Below are positions 26,714-38,164 of a stretch of DNA of 64,000 bases, one piece after another (position 1 is the stretch's first letter; each line of letters starts with the position of its first letter). The position numbers and the translations under genes were made by a program. The stretch comes from Tetrahymena thermophila SB210 (taxonomy: Eukaryota; Ciliophora; Oligohymenophorea; Hymenostomatida; Tetrahymenidae): NCBI RefSeq assembly GCF_000189635.1, contig NW_002476319.1, positions 620,001-684,000 on the forward strand, read 5' to 3'. A model generated the notes under the pieces. That model searched no databases, had not been told where the DNA came from, and saw nothing but the letters and a program-made list of their open reading frames with translations.

Positions 26714-28204
26714 ATGTAAATGGATAATTAAGAGTAGAATTAAGTGGAGAAATTTATAGGAAAATATGAAGTATTGAATGTTATAGGTAAGGGAACTTAT
26801 GGTGAAGTATTTAGAGCTAGGGACCAAGAAACACACGAAATAGTTGCTTTGAAAAAAACTATAACTAAGGTAAAAAGTCATTAATTTTTTATCTAAAATT
26901 TTATCTATTTATCTAAAATATTCTTAAATGATTTAAATATAAACAGCTTGAAAATGATGGAATTCCAAGTTCTGCTTTGAGAGAAATATCTTTGCTAAAA
27001 GAAATTAATCACGAAAACGTTGTAGTGTAACTATTATTCATTAAAAATAATAAAAAATAATACTTTCTATTTATAGATTAAAAGATATAATTATACAAAA
27101 CAACTTGCTTTACCTTGTTTTCGAATTCTGTGAAAGCGATTTAAAGAAATTTTTAGATTCAAAGACTAAAGTAGCAGGATAATTCCTTGATGCCCTTACA
27201 ATTAAAGTAATTTTAATAGATAATGTTTTTGCTTTTTATTAAAAGTTATTTTAAATTGTACTTATTTTATTGACAATCTAAATCTTATCAGTATTTAAAC
27301 TTAATTTCAGAAAATAGTTTATCAGATAATTAGAGGTGTTGCAGCTTGTCACACAAGGAGAATTATGCATAGAGATCTCAAGCCATAAAATATTTTGATT
27401 GATAAAAATGGTAAAATTGTTAATTATGCTTTGAAATAAATTTCTGCAATTTTAGAAAATAAATTTGATTAATTTAATTTTTAATTTAAAATTGAATTAA
27501 TGGAGACCGTCGATTTAGACTTTTAAATTAAAAAAATTTATATCAACAAACTTTTTTAAAAAAATTAGAAGTAGTAAAAATCGCAGATTTTGGTTTATCT
27601 AGAACATTTTGCATGCCTATAAGACCTTACACAAAAGAAGTTGTTACTTTATGGTACAGACCACCTGAAATTCTTTTAGGTGCATTGGACTACTGTACTC
27701 CCATAGACATGTGGTCAGTGGGTTGCATAATGTATGAATTAATTACAAGAGTGCCATTGTTTTAAGGAGATTGTGAGATTGGATAAATATTTAAAATTTT
27801 CCAGTAAAATTGAATTCATTTTAAATTACTTTACCTTCTATCTTAATTATCTTTATTATTATATTAAAGGATATTAGGAACACCTACAGAAAATGACTGG
27901 CCTGGCATTAAGGACTTGACAGATTATAAACCTACATTCCCAAGATTCAGACCTTAAAAGCTAAGTGAAATGATTGAAAACATATATAAAAAGTATAACT
28001 AAAACTCAGAAGTTGATATAGCTGCTGTTGATTTGCTATAGAGACTTCTTTGCTATGATCCTATTAAAAGAATAACTGCAAAGTCTGCTTTAAATCATGT
28101 AAGTTTTCAAAAATTTTTAAAGTAATTAAGCAGTAAACAAACAATTTTGATATAAAAAACAGCCTTATTTCTTTGATGTAAGAAATCTTTTTGGACCAAT
28201 TTGA
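26714..28204 (+). CDS. Cyclin-dependent protein kinase (PSSALRE-type), 323 aa, 7 exons
   Basis: Exons 26714-26869, 26947-27026, 27077-27206, 27311-27410, 27569-27803, 27870-28098 and 28163-28204, all phase-consistent. The protein is a complete CDK catalytic domain and little else: glycine loop [10 protein letters not shown] with inhibitory-type T28/Y29, catalytic K47, the C-helix sequence PSSALRE (59-65) in place of [25 protein letters not shown], an activation-segment threonine in [18 protein letters not shown], and the CDK insert ([11 protein letters not shown]). Length matches CDC2/CDK2 (~300). CDKs phosphorylate Ser/Thr-Pro sites when bound to a cyclin and drive the cell cycle. PSSALRE suggests a divergent cyclin preference (inference). 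An in-frame ATG at 26720 could also be the start. Confidence 0.93.
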
Positions 28205-29657
28205 TTTGAAAGTTTTAAAAGAGGTTGCACTTGCTTTAAACATTACTAATTATGAAATAATAGTAAAACACTGTCTATATAGATAAAGATCTAGCTTGAT
28301 AGTTCACTATTTATTCAATTAAATTGAAAAATAAGAATAATTAAAAAATATATTTATTATTTAGAAAAAACTAATTAAAACAAAAATAATACTTTCTACT
28401 AATATCTTAATACTCATATACAAATAAATAATTTATATTATATAGAATTGAAAGTCTTGTGTTATTTTAAATATATTTAGTCAATAAGTTTCTTTTAATT
28501 TACTTGTATTCCATATTTAATTTTAATGAATTTATAATATTTCATTTATTTCATTTTTTATTTGACTCACTTTTTATTAAAATAATCTCTTAAATTAAAT
28601 CAATTATTAATTTACTTTTTACCTGAAAAAAATGAAAGCTAAAATTAATTTTATAAAGATATTGTGAAAGTAACTGTGGTTTATCTTATAAAATTAGTTA
28701 AAAGTAATTAACAATATTTATATTAAAAATAAAAATTATAAGTAAAATTTAGAAAAATATTCTTTTATTGAAGTAAAATAATTTTATTAGCTAAAATAAT
28801 TAATTTTTAAGGAAAATTAAAGCTGTATAGAATAATTATTTAGTGAACAGGAAATATATTTTTAGTAGAATAACAAATATTTTTTTGAATTTAAAAGTAA
28901 TAAAAAAAGTTTTGAAGCAGTTTTTGAACATGACAAAACAAAAAATAAAAATGTTTTTTCAAGATTTAATTTTTGAATAAAAAGTTTTCAATTTTTTATT
29001 CTAAAAACTTTTTTCTAAACCTCTTTTAATTTCTTTTATTTTATATTAATTTATAGAAAAAATAAATATTCTAATAAATGTACTCACAAAATAATTAACC
29101 GTTGAATAGTAATAATGTTAAAAAATCTAATATCTAAAATTTATGAATACTTAATTAATATTGTTTAACCTAACTAAAATTTAATTTTAGTATCTAATTT
29201 ATTCTGCTTCTTGCTACTGGAAATTTAGTCATTTATTATTTAGCTTTGGGTATTTTTTAGATTACAATATTATTTGAAATTAAAGGTTTCATCACTTCAA
29301 ACCAATTTTAATAATAATTTGTTTTAGTTATAAATATATGTAAATAAATTGTTAATAAGTGAATATTAAAATATTTTGTTCATTTTGTAGATTGAAAATA
29401 AAATTTTATGTAAAAGTTAGTTACGGATATTAACAGCTACATTTTTCTCATACTATTAAAGTAAGCTCATATAAAAAAATATATTTTGATATGATTAATA
29501 TTTTAGAAATATTTTTGTAATTTTACAAATATATAAAGGAGAGTTAAATTACATTTAATATTTATTTATTTAACAATTTGAATCTTTCTTTTTCATTACA
29601 ATTATCTTTTTTTCAAAATCTTGATATTAACATTAATTTAGAATTTAATTTTTTCTT
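28205..29657. other. AT-rich convergent spacer with a possible small ORF
   Basis: Lies between the CDK 3' end and the 3' end of a minus-strand gene. The only coding-like segment is a doubtful two-exon ORF at 29078-29489, listed separately. Otherwise featureless and AT-rich. Confidence 0.5.
29078..29489 (+). CDS. Doubtful small hydrophobic ORF or gene remnant
   Basis: ATG 29078 starts MYSQNNQPLN. A plausible intron (donor GTAATA just after this, acceptor TTTTAG near 29190) leads into an open frame rich in Phe, Leu and Ile that ends at TGA 29487-29489, about 115 residues in all. In another frame the same stretch reads as a convincing membrane segment (LLLATGNLVIYYLALGIFQI), so the true frame is unclear. 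It could be a real small membrane protein, a decayed multi-pass protein gene, or chance. No homologue can be named with confidence. Confidence 0.2.
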
Positions 29658-30507
29658 TCATAAATCAATATCATCATCATTAGCACCCCAAGCAGCTCCT
29701 TCAATTTCTTCAGCAGCTATATCGTCATTTATTCTAAAAATTATTTTTTATTAATTTTTTCTATTTTATCTTTTCCCAAAATTAAAAATTTTTTTAATTA
29801 CTTATTAAATTAGCTTTATACTTATTACTAATCTTAGAAGAGGTCATCAGGTTTGACTTCTTAAACTTTCTTTTTAGAGGCTTTTTTAACAGTTTTGGCA
29901 GCTGCTTTAGTGTTGTTATCAACACTTACAGTTCCCATGTTCATCTAAGAAAAGTAATCAACTTCATCTACAGGATCATTTTTCTAATTTAATTTATTTT
30001 AATGATTAAAACAGCTCATTTTGATATAATTTTCTTATTTACTTCAACTTTCTATATTTTATCTTCATCTATCATGCCTAACATTGGTTTTTTTGATGCC
30101 TTTGGTTGGGTATTAACTACATTTACAGGAGCTTCAAATATATTTTAATTTTAATTTGACATATTATTCACAGCATCAAATGGAACATCGTATTCGTCTT
30201 TATCAACAAAATTATTGTGTTACATTTCATATTCGCTTTTTGAATTTGTATATGAATTTTTAGTAGATTCATTGAAGTGCTTACTCTCTTCTTCCTCATC
30301 CTCTTCCACTTTAACATCCTATTTGTTATTTTATCTTTCAATTGATGACTATTGAAAACCCTCATCTTATGCTTGTCTTTATTGCCCATCTTCATCTAAA
30401 TTCTATTCAGTATCCTGCTAAAATAACTTATGTATGGGTAAGCAGTTGTTGATAGTTTCGCCACACAAAACTCTCAGCCCTGATAGCTTTGAAACAAGGA
30501 AATTCAT
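29658..30507 (-). CDS. Small acidic protein with Trp-containing acidic C-terminus, 240 aa, 3 exons
   Basis: Minus strand from ATG 30507 to TGA 29658. Exons 30507-30043, 29983-29802 and 29733-29658, GT/AG and phase-consistent. The N-terminus is hydrophobic with two cysteines (MNFLVSKLSGLRVLCGETIN), followed by a Gln/Glu/Asp-rich disordered stretch, a Lys-rich patch (AAAKTVKKASKKKV) and an acidic end (EGAAWGANDDDIDL). Acidic termini with a lone tryptophan resemble short coat-binding motifs in trafficking proteins (COPI or clathrin adaptors), but that is only a resemblance. No catalytic domain is seen and the function is unknown. The N-terminal ~25 residues could be an amphipathic or membrane-associating helix. 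Confidence 0.8.
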
Positions 30508-30706
30508 TTATTTATGATGACTCCTACCTAAATAATTACTTTTTCTTTTATTAAATTTTGAAATGTTTGAATCTAGTTGGTAATAAATAATTAGATTTAC
30601 ACAAATTAATCCAAATTAAAAAGCAGTATTGCAAATTAATGAATTTTTAAATGAGAGTTAAGAATATTTACACAAATTATTAAGTTAATTTTTCTTAATC
30701 AAACTG

Positions 30707-30765
30707 AGCTAAATATAGATTTTTAGAATGTGAAATATGCTTCTTTTTTATAAAAGGTTGAAAGG
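30707..30765. repeat. Diverged direct repeat, copy 1 (~58 bp)
   Basis: Begins GCTAAATATAGATTTTTAGA and ends GTTGAAAGG. Matches 30851-30908 along its length with a few substitutions and a small indel. The spacing between copy starts is about 144 bp. Confidence 0.65.
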
Positions 30766-30850
30766 TCAGGATATAACTACCATTTTTTATGAATTTATAT
30801 TTTTCTTTAATTATGTAATTTAATCCAACTTGAGAAAATATCAAAAGAGT

Positions 30851-30908
30851 GCTAAATATAGACTTTTAGACTATGAAATTTGCCTATTTTTGATAAATAT
30901 TGAAAGGA
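30851..30908. repeat. Diverged direct repeat, copy 2 (~58 bp)
   Basis: Begins GCTAAATATAGACTTTTAGA and ends ATTGAAAGG, collinear with 30707-30765. The pair lies 200-400 bp upstream of the minus-strand start at 30507, so a promoter role is possible but unproven. Confidence 0.65.
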
Positions 30909-31468
30909 CTTTTGTATTATAAATAAATAAATTCAAAAAAAATAGAAAAAGTATAGTTATATTACTATTACTAGTAAATCAAATATTACTACCACTATTA
31001 TGAATATATTGAGTGGTATTCTTTAATTGTATAATTTTTATCCAGTGTTAATGAATTTATTTTTGTTTAAAATATAAAAGATGAAAATTCAAACAAAACA
31101 AAATATATAAACTTTTTATTCTCTTAAAAAAATATTATTTTATTCTATTTTCTAAGAATTCTAGTTAAATTATTAAATAAACAAAATAAACAAAATAAAT
31201 TCAATTATTTTTTTATTAATTTTATAGATAAAAATTTTGTTGAAAGAATTATGAATAAAAGATGCTTACTTTTATTAAATTTTGAATAGATTAAATTTGA
31301 TAAAGCTATATAAAATTACCAGTATTATTTAGTAAAGTATAATTTTTATAATATTATTGAAATCAGTAATATGTTAATTTATTCTAAAATTCTTTGTTTT
31401 TGCATATAATTATGTGTGCATGCGTATGTGCTTGCTTGTATATGTGCTTCAGTTTTCATTTATATTAT

Positions 31469-34373
31469 TCAGTATCTCGATTCCACACTTTTGCTGCTTT
31501 GTTAAGTAAAATTTAATGGTAGTAGTGGTTATGCTATGTTTAAGATAATTATAATAATTTAATTAGTTAATTATTTTTAAATAATTTACTTTTAGGATTT
31601 CTTTTAATTTCGTTTTAGTTAGGAGTTGCATTCTATTTTTCTATAATTTCAAGAATATTATTTGTATTTGGGTTTGTTTGTAGAGGATTCAACTAGATAC
31701 CATTTATGTTTTTTTTAATTACTTTAGGAGGAGCTAAAGGTTATAATTCTTCTTTAAATGAGTAACCGCCATAATTTCCTGTACCAAATCTTTATTCTTT
31801 ACCTTTTTTATTTAAATATTAGAAAACGTAAGTATAAACATTATCTAGTTTACTTTGTAAATAATTATTAGTCATGTCCATTAAAGATTTTTTAGATTGT
31901 AATAGTTGTTGTTGTTATCTACCTTTTAAGTCTTATTCAATATTTGATGTGTTCTTTTTTGGTTTTTTAGCTTAAGTTGGTGAGTTTTCCAAAGAGTGAT
32001 CATCTATAATAGAAGACTTTTCTCTCACTTTTCTATTTTTGGCATTCTTCACTTCATTTTTATTTTCTATTTGAAGTATTCTTGAATCTTTTTCCACTTC
32101 AACTTATTCCATAGCTGGTTAACAAAGAAAAAAATTTTTTTAAAATAGCAAGGTAAATTTAGTAATAAAACAAGCAAAATAATAAATAAATGTTACCTTA
32201 TGTAGCAGGTAGTTTAGGCAATCTTAATTCTTTATTTTTAAAATAGAAAGGAGGAACAACATAGCAATTTTTTGTGTCATTCCATTAGGATAAACTCTAT
32301 TATTTTAAAAAATATAAATGAAATAAGAAGAATACTTGCTCTTTATTTTAATTTGTTAAAAATAAATTACTCTGATATTCTCAAACTCTTCTTTTTTGAA
32401 AACCATATCAATAACAGCATTTAGCAATTTATTTTCTTTCTCAAGTATTCTTACTGACTCTAAAATTTCTTCTTTCTCTTCTCTGTGTTCTCTTTCCAAA
32501 TCTTCGATTTCTTAAGAAGATTGTTTGTATTTATTTTTTAGCTTTTTTATTATTTTTCTTTATGCTTCAACTTCTTCCTACAAATTTTAATAGTTTTTTT
32601 CTGCCTCGAGCATTTCTTCTTCTTTTTTTTTATTATCTTAAATTAGTTTTTCATGTTCTTTTTATTGCTTTTTCAATTTCTTTTTTAAATCCTAATAAAC
32701 CTTCTTTTCTTTTTCATCTCCTCCATTACCACCAACCATTTTATTTTTTTGGAATTCTTCTAAAAGTTATTACATTTTCAATCTTTGCTCCATTTCTTCT
32801 TTTACTTTTTCTTACTGCTCTTTTAGCTCCAGTTCCATTTTCTATTTATCTTTGTTCAGAGCGTTATGAGCCTCTTTTAGTTTCTCAATTTCTTCTATAT
32901 GAATTTTTTTATGACTTTCAGACATATTTCTTGTTTAGTCATTATTATCTTAATCACCTTACTTCCCATTATTATTTTATAACATATTCTTAAGTCTGTT
33001 GATTTCTTCTGCGTACTCTCTGAGGAGTGCATCTTTTGGATCTTCGTTAATTTTAGGTTTATTTTGAATATTTTTGGCACGTGAAGCGTATCTCAGTGTA
33101 CCCATAGTTTCATCGTAGTTATAGTCAGCAGGAGAAATAGCAGCAATCATTACTGTTTTAGTATTACCACCAAGAGAATCTTACAATAGTCTCGTTAATT
33201 TGGAATCTCTATAAGGAATATGTTAATGCTTTCCGTCAACTAGAGCCTAAATAACATTTCCCAAAGCACTTAAAGATAAATTAATTTTATTAGCTTCTTT
33301 TAATCTATCTCCTGTTGCTTATGTCTTACTTTATCTTTCACTACCAGCTAAATCTACTAAATTAAGTTTACCTGCTTTTATCTTCTAGCCTCCTTTCCCA
33401 TCATCTTCACTAATTTCAATATAAATAGTAAATATAGAATGAGATCTAGAAGAATCTTTATTCATTGCAGTCTCTCCTAATTAATAAATATATTAAAAAT
33501 ATTAATTTATCTCAAACAATAGCAAATAGTCAATTAAATAATTTTATTTCAACTTTATGATAAGAATCATAAGCAAAATATCAATCATATTATTCTTATT
33601 ATTTTTTATATTCAAATTACAAGAATCTAACAGAAATCAGACTCAATAATTTCTAAATATTAAAGCAATTTATTTAATTATATTTACCTGTAGAGCGATT
33701 TTTGTTTCCAATATTCATTAAATTTTCCATTTCTTTGACTGATTTAACAATTACTTTATTTAAATCTTTAATAAAGATCCCCTTTTCAGGAGACTCTTTT
33801 AGCTCATATCTAGCTTTAATATCTTTAGAAAGCAAATCATGTATTTCTTCATTATAAATTTCGATATATGAGCAGCGGACTAAAAACTCTTTCTTGCTTT
33901 CGTTTTCTATAACTTAAATTATGTGAGAAAAAGTCCTAGGTATAATACCTTTGTTTTGTTCATCAGATGGATCTCCCATCATTGTATGAGTTTTACCACA
34001 TCCTATTGATTATTTTTATTATTAAATGTAAAAAGCAATAAAATTTGTTAAAATAATTTAATGTAAAGCTGGAATAATAAAAATTATCATAGTTACCTGT
34101 CTATCCATAAGCAAATATAGTTCCATTATAACCCTCAAATACACTTTCCACTAAAGGAAAAGCTGTTGATTCATAAATTTATTGTTAAGTAGAATCAGGT
34201 GCAAAAACATCATCATATGCATGGATTTTTTATTTGTCACTTTCTCCTGGCTTTGATAAAATAACCTAGTTGTTATCCTAATCTATGCTGATACATGATT
34301 AGCAGTTTTTGGATTTTTCATCCTTATTCATAGGTCTGCAACGGACCATAACCTTAACACACTCTGAACTCAT
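31469..34373 (-). CDS. Kinesin-2 family motor protein, 795 aa, 6 exons
   Basis: Minus strand from ATG 34373. Exons 34373-34097, 34002-33688, 33476-32371, 32296-32197, 32114-31590 and 31533-31469. The N-terminal ~350 residues are a complete kinesin motor: [12 protein letters not shown]-loop GQTGCGKT (90-97), switch [10 protein letters not shown], switch [10 protein letters not shown], and the microtubule-binding [19 protein letters not shown]. The neck motif [13 protein letters not shown] is diagnostic of kinesin-2, the heterodimeric plus-end motor of anterograde intraflagellar transport. A long Lys/Glu coiled-coil stalk (nt 33000-32371) and a basic tail follow. Tetrahymena has two kinesin-2 motors (KIN1 and KIN2, known); which one this is cannot be told here. 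The last intron is optional: reading through it moves the stop to 31456-31458. Confidence 0.93.
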
Positions 34374-35175
34374 ACTTGTAAAATACAATAAAGAGAAGAT
34401 TTACAATATATTTTAATTTTTTTTAATTAAATTGTGAATTTAGAAATTTAGAAATATTCGTTTAGAGCTGTTTATTTGTTTATTTTTTTATTTGTTTTTT
34501 TGTTTGTTTGTTTGATCTGTTTTCGTTGCACCCAAAAATAAATAAAAAATAGAATGAATGCCTTGAAATATGATTAAATTTTAATTTGATTTTAAAGTAA
34601 TAAACTACATTTACAATAGTATCTACCACAACCATCAATAAATTATTTATAATTAATAAATATTAGTAATTCATAATCTTCAATTTCATTTACTATTTAT
34701 AAAATAATAAAATTAATAAATCTGTTAGATATTAAGTTTGTTTGTTTGAATCTTTTGAGATAAGTAGATAATTCATTAATTCATTTAATTATTTATTTAT
34801 TTATTGATTTGCTGTTTTATTGGTTGATAGAATGAATAAATAATTGACTTCTTTTTGAAAATATGCTAATAATTAAAAATATTGAATTCATATTTGCTGA
34901 TTGATTCATTAATTAATTAATAAATTGATTTAAATGTTGTTCTATGGTAATAATCGAGAAGCTATGAATGGAATCCATACTAAGAAGAAATCGTTATTAA
35001 ATATCAAAAAGGTAGAGCTTTCTTTTTTGTACAATAAAATTTTTAATTTAAGATATTAAAATAAATAATGGAATAACTTTATATTCTAGTTAATAAAAGT
35101 TAATATAAATAATATGAATGTATGTTAACTAACTAACTAAGATTAGTAACTATGTAATTCAATCAATTTCCATTC
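34374..35175. other. AT-rich spacer with simple repeats
   Basis: Lies between the kinesin-2 5' end and the 3' end of the U2AF-like gene. Contains TTTG/TTTA simple-sequence runs (about 34470-34515 and 34790-34810). No coding exon was recognised. Confidence 0.6.
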
Positions 35176-37260
35176 TCATCTTATTCTAAAATCCAGTTCC
35201 CCATCTAAATATTTTTGCTCGCTGAAGTATTATACTTGAACAGTTCTATTGTTAAATAATCTACCATTTAGATCCTTTTTTAAAAAAATATTAGTTGAAA
35301 AATAGATTAAATATATAAATTGTTTTTTTTACTCTTCTTGCATCTCTTGCTGCATCAGTATTTTCATATTCTACAAAAATACGGCCTTAGCCTTTTACTT
35401 ATTCATTTGAATCGCTAGGTCTTGGAATAGTTATTTTTACTACTTTACCATGCTTTGAACATTCTTCTTTTACATCTTCTTCTATTTATCTGAATTCTTC
35501 ATCAATAATTAATTCACCATCTGCAATCATATTGTGTAAAACAAGGATTCTAGTTGGTATTTACACTTTTAAACTTATCATCTAATTTTTTTTTTAATTA
35601 ATACCATCATAATTTCCAATCTAATTAATATTTTACATTTTTATTTGTTACAGGTGGAGCAGCCTCTAATCCTGGGATCAAAGTTAAATTTGCAGCTTAT
35701 TATGCACCTTCAGCTTCTTCTTAGTCCTTTTTTTAGCCTAAAGAAAAATAAATAAATACTTAAGCATAAATAAAAATAAATTTTTTATTGTTTTTACCAT
35801 TAGGATCTAACAAACTAAGAATATCAAAACGACCACTTGAAGAAAAACCAGTTGCACCAGAATTGGCTAAAATATAAAAAATTGAATTAATATTCTAGAT
35901 AGAAAATGTAAAATTTAATCACCTCCACTTGATGAAACTTCAGTTGAAGATTTTGTATATTGTGCAGGTCTCCCTACCTTTAATGGTTATCCCAATAATG
36001 TTACATTAACTAATGCATTAAGAGCTTTTGTTGCTTCGTCAGGTGTTCTAAACTCTGCAAAACCATAATTCCCTTAAATTAAATAAATTAACTTCAATTA
36101 AAGAAAATCTTTAATATTAATAATTAAAGAAAAGAAAAGAAGGTACCTTCTGGACTTATCCATATACTGACGCAAGAATCACCAGGCTAATATATAAAAA
36201 TTAAATTTAATAAACTTAATTTTAAAGAACTTATGAATTCTGTGTGAAGAACTTAAATTTACCGTCTAAGTATTTTAAAATAAAAATATATAATTTAATC
36301 TATTAATTTATATAAATTAATTAATTAATTACTTCTTAATTGACTTTGAGTTGCTTTAGAGCACTGTTGATCATCAATTAACACTAATTTTTTAAATATT
36401 TTAATATTTGAAAATATTTTTGTTTTTAGAAATTACTTTAACTGGCTATAAACCAGGAGGAATATTTCCTATATAAAGTTTTCTATCGCACTTTGAATTT
36501 TATAAATCAGGCAGTTTGCTATTCTATAACTTCATAAATAATTCTTTGAACTTAGGATTAAAATTAGGATTGTTTATGACATTTGAAAAGTCATTAACGA
36601 CTTCTTAACTTTATGCAGGTTCTTCTTTCTATGTGATTTCTTTTGGAGGACTATCAAACGCAAATCCAAAATTTTACCTATTGAATATATTGAAAATATT
36701 TTATGATAAAACCTAATTTACTATTTTTTAATAAGTACCCTCTTTAAGGCTGAGATCTTTTTCTGCCTCTAGAGCTACTCTTAGTAGAAGACCTTTTTCT
36801 TTAAATAAAATTTTACTGCTAATTGCTCAAAGCTTATTTATTGCTAAGTGATTACCTTTTTTAATGATAAGAGTTACTTCTCCTTTTTCTATCTTCAGAT
36901 TTATCTCTATTATTGATATAAAATCATGAGCACTATTTCATAATAATTTAAAATTTACCTTTTCTTTTTATCCTTTTTATCTTTTTTATCCTTCTTTTCT
37001 TCTCTATCCCTACTTTCTTTTCTATCTCTACGGTCTTTTGATTCTTTTTTAGACTTTTTTTCCCTTGAGTCTCTTCTTTCTTTATGTTCTTTATGCTCTT
37101 TCTTATCTTTCTTGTCCTTTTTCTCCTTTTTATCTTTCTTGTCTTTTTTGTCCTTTTTAGATCTAGAACTTTATAAAATGGTTTTTAATTCCATGCTTAA
37201 TTATTTTTGATCATGCAAATAAGTTTACTCTGATCTTTTTCTCTCTCTGCTTGAACTCAT
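35176..37260 (-). CDS. U2AF large-subunit-like splicing factor lacking RRM2, 463 aa, 11 exons
   Basis: Minus strand from ATG 37260 to TGA 35176. Eleven exons (37260-36959, 36906-36856, 36792-36739, 36677-36437, 36383-36333, 36186-36147, 36072-35923, 35866-35798, 35737-35652, 35581-35333, 35274-35176), all GT/AG and phase-consistent. The N-terminus is a charged RS/KKDK domain (~residues 1-130). RRM1 starts KLYIGNIPPG (~203), with RNP1 NYGFAEFR and QPLKVGRPAQY, closely following U2AF65 RRM1. The C-terminus (from ~349) is a U2AF-homology motif: RILVLHNMI, EEDVKEECSKHGKVVKI, IFVEY and the RxF-type NGRLFNNR. Between them are only ~50 non-RRM residues, so RRM2 appears absent. U2AF recognises the polypyrimidine tract at 3' splice sites. 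Ciliate introns are AT-rich with weak pyrimidine tracts, which may relate to the reduced architecture (inference). Confidence 0.9.
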
Positions 37261-38164
37261 TTATTTTTAATCAATCCTATTTATATATAGCTAGCTATCT
37301 AATTCAACAAATTTAGATTGAAGAAAGGTTTTTAAGATTAATTGATTATATTTGATTGATTGACTGATAGATATATCTTTATTAGAATTGAATAATAAAT
37401 AGTAAATATCTTATAAAACTATATGTCTATAAGCCTTTTTTAACAAAAAAACTAATAATTCATTTTATAAAAATAAAAAATTACTTAAAGTAAGCAAATA
37501 AAGTTTAAACAAATTAAAATACATCTATTAATTAGAATTGCTTACATTTATATTTTTTTGGTAAAATTTTAAATATTTAAAAGCTATTTACTGCCCATAG
37601 ATATTGTAACTTAGTTTTTTAATTAATTTTCAAAAAATAATTAAGTGATAATACAATATCAAATTAAAATATTTTTCATGAATAGTTTTTACATAAAAGG
37701 TTTTATGCTTATTATTAAAATTTTTTAGATTAATGAAAATTAAAAATGTAGAATAAATGTAAAAGAGTGAATAAAATAATCATAAAATCTGATAAAATTA
37801 TCTTATTTTAGATATGAAAATGTATAATTAGATTAATAGACCTAATTAAATATCATTAATTTAAAGAACCTGATATCAAATTGTTAAAAAAATACTATTA
37901 TTGTAATTGTATACTAATTAAAGGTAAATTTCAAAAATAATTATGTAATATCATGTAGATTTTGTCGAATATATTTGTATATACATGAATAATCATTATT
38001 CATCTCTTAAAAATGCTAAAACAATTGCAAAAAAAACTAGTTTTTTTATGATCACAAGGTAAAATAATAAGAATATTTGTTAATCTTGTAGTTTATCAAA
38101 ATTTAATATAAATTGATATTTATCAATAAACATTTAAGTAGGTAAAACTTTAACAATTATTTGT
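37261..38164. other. Divergent intergenic spacer
   Basis: About 0.9 kb between divergent genes (U2AF-like on minus, kinase-TPR on plus), so it should contain both promoters. AT-rich; no exon or distinct motif was recognised. Confidence 0.6.

Larger units (their letters stand above)
30508..31468. other. AT-rich spacer with direct repeat
   Basis: Lies upstream of one minus-strand gene and downstream of another. Contains the ~57-bp direct repeat annotated separately and a T/G-rich tract (about 31411-31448, with GTGTGCATGCGTATGTGC) next to the kinesin stop. No coding exon was recognised. Confidence 0.55.

Noticed and set aside
31456-31590. Read-through version of the kinesin-2 C-terminus ending at 31456
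   Set aside because: The stretch 31534-31589 has intron borders and almost pure A+T, so the spliced ending at 31469 is preferred, though not proven.
34470-34515. TTTG simple-sequence tract as a functional element
   Set aside because: Simple repeats of this type are common in AT-rich spacers, and nothing ties this one to a function.
36240-36330. 3-nt microexon (ACG) in the U2AF-like gene
   Set aside because: A single intron from 36332 to 36187 joins the same flanking exons in phase 0 without it.
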